64,000 bases of DNA from Ricinus communis (taxonomy: Eukaryota > Streptophyta > Magnoliopsida > Malpighiales > Euphorbiaceae), in NCBI RefSeq assembly GCF_019578655.1, contig NC_063261.1:8378446-8442445 (forward strand). The letters run 5' to 3'. Made by a program: the position numbers and the translations under genes. Each line of letters begins with the position of its first letter. Position 1 is the first letter of the stretch. Positions 57,361 to 64,000 of this stretch are shown piece after piece. A model generated the notes under the pieces. That model searched no databases, was not told the DNA's origin, and was given only the letters and a program-made list of their open reading frames with translations.

Positions 57361-58590
57361 ATTTGGGGTGCCTCCCAAGAGCGCTTCTTTTTTATGTGAT
57401 GAGTCTTCTTAGCTGGACTCATGGTGAAAAGCAAACGGGCGTGATCGACGACCATCCATCCTTCTTCCAAGCAAATGTCTTCAAGTATCCGCTTAGAGGG
57501 ATAATCGTCAATTTCCTCTTCCCGACCGCCAAGCCGCCAAGATGATGGGCAAAACTCGCTCCTCGTATAATTGCACGTAGTCATGATGCTCTAGGGGTTC
57601 TTCCAATTTGAAAGCTGGAGTTTCACCAATTGGAAGGATCGACGTTTGGGCAATTTCTTCAGGAATGTCGATGGTTTTCTCCAGTCCTTGGCTTGGTTTA
57701 CTTGCCAGAAGAAACTCGAGCTCCTCGAGGACTTCTTTATTGGATAACTCGTGATCATCTTCCATTATTGAAGGGACTTATGGAAAATCCACCAAAAATT
57801 CCTGTAACTGCAACTCGGCATCATCAACTGTACATTCCTGTTGATAGTCTTTCAGAGGAATCATGTTCGCCTCTTCCTTTTCTGGTTCCATCTCCATGTT
57901 CAAGAGATCATCTTGCATAGAAACATCATCGTCAAACATAGTAGATAAACCAGAAAAATTCTCACCTGAATGCAAAGTGATGGCGCTCAAATGCTCCTCG
58001 AATTCAGTAGCGTTTGATGGAGTTCCCCATTGTTCTGCCGCTAATAACTTGAAGATCAAGCCTATTTGATGCTTTATGTTCTGAATTGAGGCTTGTTAAC
58101 TTTCAAGTACCCTCTTTATTTGTTGGAATCTATCATCAAGGCTTGCAATGAACCTCATCATCAGCTCCTCTGACACTAACTCTTCATCTTGAGTTGAAGG
58201 TGTAAGATTAGGCTGCTGATGTAGTTGTTGAAATTCTGCTGGTTCTTGGCCATCTAAGCTCCATCCAAAGGGTGAATGAGTGCTCCATTCTTGATTGTAG
58301 GTGCTTCCATACGAGTCATTTGGCCAACTTCCCGTATAATTCACCTGTTCATAGTTATAAGAACAATGAGCAACATCACTATACAATGGACAATCATTAT
58401 TCAAATGTAAACCATAAAAAAATTCACAAAAAACTTGAGATGAAAGGATAGGAGTGGAGAGTTGATCGGTAGCCCTACAAAATGATTCCACTTGAGCTTT
58501 TAAAGATGCACAAGCATCCCAATTTTTTGCACTCTCTTGGTTCCTGATCTCGTTTTCCAACGTGTCATACAAAGAGTTTGAATTTAACAT
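57361..58590 (-). pseudogene. C2 gag C-terminal half fused to protease-RT linker
   Basis: From ATG 58590 one frame runs to 57508 with only two nonsense codons (58098-58096 and 57780-57778, the latter a CAA-to-TAA change compared with C1). Pieces: a start found also in C1 (MLNSNSLYDTLENE); the knuckle remnant CEFFYGLHLNNDC; STYNQEWSTHSPFGW; FIASLDDRFQQI coiled segment; SAITLHSGENF; then the linker (VLEELEFLLAS, KLEEPLEHHDYVQLYEERVLPII). Capsid N-terminal half and protease core are absent, exactly as in C1. Confidence 0.78.
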
Positions 58591-58745
58591 TGAACCTCCT
58601 TATCATTCACTACCTGAATCATAAAGTTAACTAAATAAATATGTACAAACAAAACAGAAATAAATAATAAAAAATGGCTAAATTAACAAAAAAAATAATT
58701 CACTCTAGTTCACCGTTAATATCCACGGCAACGGCGCCAAAAACT
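58591..58745 (-). other. C2 leader and primer-binding site
   Basis: The primer site at 58722-58739 reads TGGCGCCGTTGCCGTGGA, one mismatch from the tRNA-Asp complement: the best-preserved site in the window. Leader of about 130 bp. Confidence 0.88.
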
Positions 58746-60223
58746 TGATGGTTGCTATCTATGCAGCTACAGTCTAGGGAGTGTACCTATCGATGCAGTC
58801 TAGCACTAATGGCGAGTATCAAGGTCGTATTCCTCAGGAAAGTGAAAGCCTAGAGTTACTCCTTTGTTCTTTGTTATATTAACCTAAAATGAATGATGAA
58901 TAATTTCTAAACTAACTAATAGCTACAAGCTAAGTTCTAAGGGAGATGCAGGAGTAAATGGATAAATGAAATAACCCGGACAAGAAAGCAAACCTAAAGG
59001 GAACCTAAACTAGTTGGCAATCAAACAAAAGATAAAAGATTGATGACTCCAATTATGCTACCCGTGGATGAATTCTTAACTGAATTCAGTTTCTCTCTCG
59101 AGATAACCGAATTCCTAAACTTAATAACCTAAAGTTGGAATCTCTTCCTGACGATTGATTCTTAAATTAGCATTAAGCTTTAATCCGCCTCTATTAAGCT
59201 TTGTTAATTCTTAATCCGGCTAGTTAATTATTCTTATCTCTAAGTGATTATTAACCAGTTCTTGCTATTCAAAATTCCAATTGCCAAATGGACTTCTTAA
59301 TCACATAAAGCAATCTAAACACCACAATTCACAACGTCTCATGAATAATGCATTATCTTATTAATACTGAAAGTAAGAAGAATACAAAACCAACTCAAAC
59401 AATCCAACAATATAACATTAAGCCAACATAGTAAAGAAATCCCAATGGATTTAATCAATCTAGCTAAACATGTTCATTATCAAAACCCACAAGAATTCAA
59501 TTACAACAATGAGTAAAGGTAAAGAAACCCGATTACACCCTTGGATGAGAGTAAACAGCCACAATTCCTCTTGCTCGAATTGAATCGATTCTTGTTCCTC
59601 TTGCTCAAATTGAAACCAATCAACGAACCTCGCCCAATCTTCAATCTTTGAAGGGAATCCGATTTAAACCTTGGTCCAAGTCTCCTTGCTTCTTGGTTCC
59701 AACTCAGAAAACCCTTAGAGAGAGAAAAATTAGGGTTTGGGATGTTCTCCCCATTTTTTTCTTCTTTCCTCTCTTCTTTCTTTTAATTAATATGTCCTGT
59801 CACCGCAAACATGACCGTTTTGATGCCCGTGTTGGGAACACGGGCTGGTGTTGATGGGCGTGTTTGGAACACAGCCCCGTGCTAATGCCCGTGTTACTCT
59901 CTGTGGTCGTGCTCCCTAACGCCTCTTCTTCTTTGATATCGAATGCACCCAACACAGCCCGTTTTGGTGCCCGTGTTGGGAACATGGCCAGTGTTAAAGC
60001 CAACACGACCATGTTCATATTAGGGATGCGCGAACTCGACTTGTTTCGGCAACTATGACGTCTAATTCTGCTCCAATTCATCCCTTTATCACTCTTTGAC
60101 TTCTTTTGGACCTAAAGCACACAAACAAATGCATAGGGTGAGTATTGGGACCAATTCACATCCAAATGTACATAAAATCAGCCTTAAAAACCCCATTTAG
60201 ATGTGTGTATTCTACGCACATCA
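58746..60223 (-). repeat. C2 5' LTR
   Basis: 1478 bp, minus-strand start TGATGTGCGTAGAATACACAC, with palindrome half-sites at 59815-60010. Confidence 0.93.
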
Positions 60224-60396
60224 AGAATATAAAATAATAATTCATTAAATACATATGAAAATTACATATACTATGTAAATTCATAAAATAAAGCACTTTC
60301 TAAATAACTTCTATTTTTAAATTTTATTCTTTCCTAAAATATGTATCTATAGTCAATTGTTTCTTCTTTGCAAGTGAACTAAATTTAATTTCATCT

Positions 60397-61077
60397 TTAA
60401 CCTTTTGCAAAGTGTAGACCACATCTAGTATATTTTTTCTCATGTTGAAGCAAGTAATTTTTCAAGGTCTCCATTGCAAGAAAAGCCTCTTTTGGAGAAA
60501 CATGTGGTAAAACATTATTATCATCTGGATCTTGATCGTCATTAGCTAGCACACCCATTATTCCTTCAATAATTTCTTCGTCTCTTAATGATTCCATTAA
60601 AGCTTCATTTTCATTAGGACAATTCAAAATCTGCTCAATCTTCATGGCATTTCTATAGTGCATATTAGAAATAACTTCTTCAAGTCCATAAATCCCTTCA
60701 ACGTCACCAATTTCTTGTTCTAGAGGCATACCTTCCTCGGATTGAATTTTGCAATGTTTAAAACAATTTGCAATAGTTGTTGTCTTCACATTAATATTCC
60801 AAGTAGCATTAATAAAATTGATAGCATCTAGCACATTAATTTTTCAGGATTTATTTCCCCCATCTCATAGCCTTCCAAAATGCTAGAATAAAAATGACGC
60901 CGATAATAAACCTTAAGAGTTCGAATAATTTCAGCATCACATGGTTGAATTTTTTATGAAGTATTTGGAGGCAAAAAGAATACTACAACATTTTTGAAGC
61001 CTTTGATAACCTTTGAATGGGCTAGGCAATTGTCTAAGATGAGCATCACCTTTCTACCGGTCATTCTATTGTCAAAC
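60397..61077 (-). pseudogene. pogo-like transposase, C-terminal catalytic part
   Basis: DDE_1-type catalytic residues: D in MLILDNCLAHS (codon 61034-61032) and D in IQPCDAEIIR (codon 60938-60936), 32 residues apart, with VVVFFLPPNTS between. A shift at an A-run near 60845 precedes the open piece 60834-60397 (LDAINFINATWN, NCFKHCKI, then an acidic C-terminus). This is the family arrangement of pogo/Lemi1/CENP-B-like transposases. The N-terminal DNA-binding domain and first catalytic D are missing because the LTR of D interrupts at 61077. Confidence 0.82.
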
Positions 61078-62576
61078 TGATGCAATGCTTATGCAACTAC
61101 AACTAAGGTAGTGAGCCTATCGATGTAGCCTAGCATAACGGCAAGTATTAAAAGTATCATATCCCTCGGGAAAGTGAAATCCTAGAGTTACTATTTCGTT
61201 CCTTATTATCTAGCCTAAAATTAATAACGGAGGTTTCTAAATTTACTAATGACTAAAAACTAAATTCTAAGTGAAATGCGAGAATGAATGAGCAAAGAGA
61301 ATAATCAAGACAAGAAAGCAAATCCAAAAAGGACCTAGACTAGTTGGCAACCAAATAAAGGATAATAGATTGTTGAGTCTGATTATGATACCCGTGGATG
61401 GATTCAAAACTGAATATGGTTTCCCTCTCAAGACAACCGAATTCCTAAACCTAAGAACCTAAAGTTGGAGTCTCTTCCTAATAATTGATTATTAAGTTAG
61501 ACTTAAGCTTTAATCCACCTCTATTAAGCTTTGTTAATTCTTAATCCGATAAATTAATTAATCTTATCTCTAAGTGAAAATTAACTTGTTCTTGCAACCA
61601 AATTTCCAAACTCATTTAGAATTTCTCAATCGCTAAATGAATTCTATGAATAGTAACCAATACAATCAATGTAATGATAACTAGATTTATGTTATTAAAT
61701 GCAAAAAGAATACAAGAAAGGAAACTCAACTAATCTAAAAAATTCAGTACAAAACCAACATAGCAAGGAACCCCAATGGATTCAACCAATCTAGCTATAC
61801 ATGTTCATATCTAAAGCAAATAGGAATTCAATTACAATGAAAGAATAAAGAAATTGAAACATATACACCCTTTTCCTAGAATTGGATGAACAGTTCAAAG
61901 CCTTGATCTACACTGCAGTTGATCTCCAGAATTGCTTCTTGATTTGCTCCAAAACTCCTCTTCAATCTTCAATCCAAAATCTAGAATCATGATTCTAACG
62001 TTCCAAGGTGGAATCAGTCTCTTGGAAGCCGCCCTAAAATGCCTGAAATACGTCTAGCAAAATTACAAAGGAAGATGAAGAGTCAAAATCGCCACTTCGG
62101 AACTCCCCCTTCTCTTTTTGGCTAGTTCCTTTTATACTTTGTGCAAATATGGGCGTGTTCCTGTGTTGGTCTCCAAATTATAGAATGAACTGAATCGAGC
62201 AAGGCCGTGTTCTAGCCCGTGTTAGCCAACACGGGTCGTGCTCTGGGGCGTGCTCTGGGGCGTGCTCTGGGGCATGGTACCCTTGGAAAACATGCTACTT
62301 GAAAGTGCTTAAGCTACATGGCCTGGAATTTCTGCACGGGCTCCAACATGGGCCGTGTTGACTTCCTAAAAGTCAACCCAAGGTCAAAAGATTATGATTC
62401 CATCCATTTTCGCCCGAAATTGATTTAAAATTGCTAGAGCACTAATGATGAACCTATAAAATCTCCTGGAACACGAAAGGACACAAAACACGGGTGATCT
62501 TGGAATAAAAACACAATAGATGCTAAGAAAATGCACAATAATATGCAAGCAAATATATGTAAAACTATGCATATCA
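61078..62576 (-). repeat. 3' LTR of antisense element D
   Basis: 1499 bp, minus-strand start TGATATGCATAGTTTTACA, end GCATAAGCATTGCATCA. The U5 carries the same Athila block (CTACATCGATAGGCTCACTA). Left flank CAAAC (61073-61077) is the expected target duplication. Its partner lies outside the window. Confidence 0.9.
62237..62272. repeat. Three perfect copies of a 12-bp unit in the D LTR
   Basis: CGTGCTCTGGGG repeated head to tail inside the GC-rich U3 block, next to AACACGGGTCGTGCT and GGCCGTGTT half-sites. Confidence 0.9.
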
Positions 62577-62594
62577 AATCACCCCACACTTAAT
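62577..62594 (-). other. Polypurine tract of element D
   Basis: ATTAAGTGTGGGGTGATT on the minus strand, directly before the LTR. Confidence 0.82.
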
Positions 62595-64000
62595 CTTTTG
62601 CTTGTCATAAAGCAATTAATAACTCAACTCATAAAACCGCAGTCAGAAAATCCTCAAAGTTCATGCCCCTATGTCACAATAAATAGCATTCAACACATCT
62701 CAAAAGAAACTCAATCGTAAGTCAAGTTGCAAATTATTAACAGAGAATGGAGATAATATCAATGTATGAATAATTTAAACACAATAATAGATATCAAGAA
62801 CCAATGCTTCATAGGGATCACTCAAGTCACTCAAAGTATGTATAAGGTGAGAAACGAATCCTTCAAAGCAAATGCACAAAACCCGCTTACCATAAGCTTG
62901 CTCATAAATCCTATCTCTGCTACTATGAATAAATGAATACCAAAATCAAAGGGTCTTTAGCAGGGTTGTAATGGGGCTAAAGTAAAGGTATGGAGATTTG
63001 GGAAAGAAGTGTGAAAATGCTGGAAATTCTTACAATAAACAATAATGTATGCTCAAAGGATTAAATGCTCAAAAATATAAAATATATTCACTAAAATCCT
63101 CAATTTGTAGAATAATGCTCGAAAATACTATCAATCCAATGAAGAGATAAAGAAATAAGAAAATTTTTTTAACGAAAACTAGACTAGCAGCTTATATAAG
63201 AGAACTGCTACACACAACTGAATAAAGTAAAGAGCAAAAATACAGTTTCGATTGAAGGGAGCATCTAAAATATCAAAAAGATTTAGTGAATTCACCAACA
63301 TAGCAAATGGCATTTTAATCCCAAATAAAAGAGAGCAAATCATAAAATTCCAGCATAAGGGTAAAGGAAAGATAACATGAAGAGGCTAAGATGTAAAGTG
63401 TAAAATGAAGAAAATGGAAAAGGCTCAACCATGGCTAACTAATGGAAATACAAAGGGTAGGCTTTTAGTCAAGTGTGGTGAGTCCTAAGTTGCCCAAATC
63501 ATCTCATGGTATTCACAAACTCATGTAACCTCAACAAGCATTACAGAGCAAGTTCTAGAAGCAAAGCCAAGTACGATGCACACTCAAACAAGAAATATAA
63601 AAAGCATATATATAATGAATGCTCAACTGGCTCAATATTTCACATTTGAAGTGTGGCATTAGTTGCAATTAGTTTTCAGCATCATTAATTGAATCATCAC
63701 TTAAGAAACACATGCATATGACATAATCAACCTTCTAAGTTAAAATTCGACAACTTGAGAAACAATTAACTAACACCGGTTTAACCCAGCAGAGTTGATG
63801 TATTAAACACCATTCATTATTTTCTAAAGGACAATGACCAACAAAGAAAAGTAACTGAAATTCTATAAATCAAATTCTCAATTAGCTTAAAAATAGCATA
63901 CTTAAGTGCATAAGGACATAGTATCCTAACATCCTAACAATATACATAATCAGCGATAGCAAATTCAGATATAACTAAAAGAAAATCACAATAAAGAGAA
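62595..64000 (-). other. 3' untranslated region of element D
   Basis: AT-rich, no gene. It aligns in outline with element B (39471-40860): TTTTGCTTGTC.TCAAGCAAT-like start, repeated AAGTTCTAGAA and CTTGCTCATAAATCC blocks. The rest of D lies right of the window. Confidence 0.65.

Larger units (their letters stand above)
54210..60223 (-). mobile_element. Non-autonomous gag-only retrotransposon C2
   Basis: 6014 bp between AGAAT duplications (54205-54209 and 60224-60228). LTRs 54210-55670 and 58746-60223, internal region 3075 bp: primer site, short gag-like ORF, 3' region and polypurine tract. Same design as C1, so the deleted form has moved at least twice. No pol, so enzymes must come from another element such as A or B. 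Confidence 0.93.
54053..61077 (-). mobile_element. pogo/Lemi1-like DNA transposon, 3' half, interrupted by C2 and D
   Basis: The terminal repeat at 54053 and a transposase fragment at 61077-60397 are on either side of C2 (54210-60223, AGAAT duplications). The transposase is read towards the terminal repeat, as expected. The 5' half is cut at 61077 by an LTR and presumably continues right of the window. Confidence 0.72.

Noticed and set aside
60397..60834. Host gene encoding an acidic 145-residue protein
   Set aside because: The upstream reading contains two catalytic D residues of a pogo-type DDE_1 transposase and the frame connects through an A-run shift, so it is a transposon remnant.

Overview
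The window is plant nuclear DNA, most likely from a eudicot and from repeat-rich pericentromeric or other heterochromatic sequence. It consists almost entirely of nested Ty3/gypsy LTR retrotransposons, plus one pogo-type DNA transposon. I found no convincing host gene, rRNA, tRNA or CRISPR array. Evidence for a plant is the set of families: Athila elements with tRNA-Asp primer sites (TGGCGCCGTTGCCGGGGA type), Tat/Ogre-lineage elements with tRNA-Arg-type primer sites (TGGCGACTC...), an antisense plant-mobile-domain gene, and Lemi1/Emigrant-like terminal repeats. The species cannot be named from sequence alone.

Layout, left to right. 1-1132: end of an Athila-type LTR. 1138-3850: decayed Tat pol. 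4267-5743: solo LTR with GACAT duplications. 6081-6360: end of a Tat LTR, then its primer site and gag. That gag is split by a complete Athila element 'A' (7338-27674, target duplication GCATG). A is itself split by a tandem antisense copy of a small gag-only element 'C1' (8896-15252) and by a solo LTR (22320-23754, CAGTC). Tat gag resumes at 27680, followed by two antisense genes (DUF7745-like, 28592-29220; spliced plant-mobile-domain gene, 30051-32450), LTR2 (33167-35344), a second copy of the antisense gene (35376-36756) and LTR3 (37521-51597). LTR3 is split by a complete antisense Athila element 'B' (38053-50667, ATACT). 51598-54052 is unassigned LTR-like sequence. From 54053 a pogo/Lemi1-like transposon begins. 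It is split by gag-only element 'C2' (54210-60223, AGAAT) and by the 3' LTR of another antisense element 'D' (61078 to beyond the window).

How the parts relate. A and B are autonomous-type Athila elements (gag, protease, RT, RNase H, integrase, downstream Athila ORF), and both are now broken by stops and frameshifts. With insertions removed A is about 12.5 kb, close to B at 12.6 kb. C1 and C2 look like deletion derivatives of an A-like element. They keep LTRs, primer site, polypurine tract, the C-terminal half of gag fused to the protease-RT linker, and the 3' untranslated region. They would need enzymes in trans.

The less expected signals are: (1) an antisense, multi-exon plant-mobile-domain gene with its own TATA box and conserved splice sites in two tandem Tat copies; (2) lineage-specific short palindromes, CACGGCCGTG-type in Athila LTRs and again in the integrase-ORF spacer, and GAGCCGATCGGCTC-type in Tat LTRs and an intron; (3) an Athila copy with near-identical LTRs whose LTR differences cluster in the palindromes. 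All coordinates and target duplications were read by eye. Identity figures are rough impressions, not alignments.
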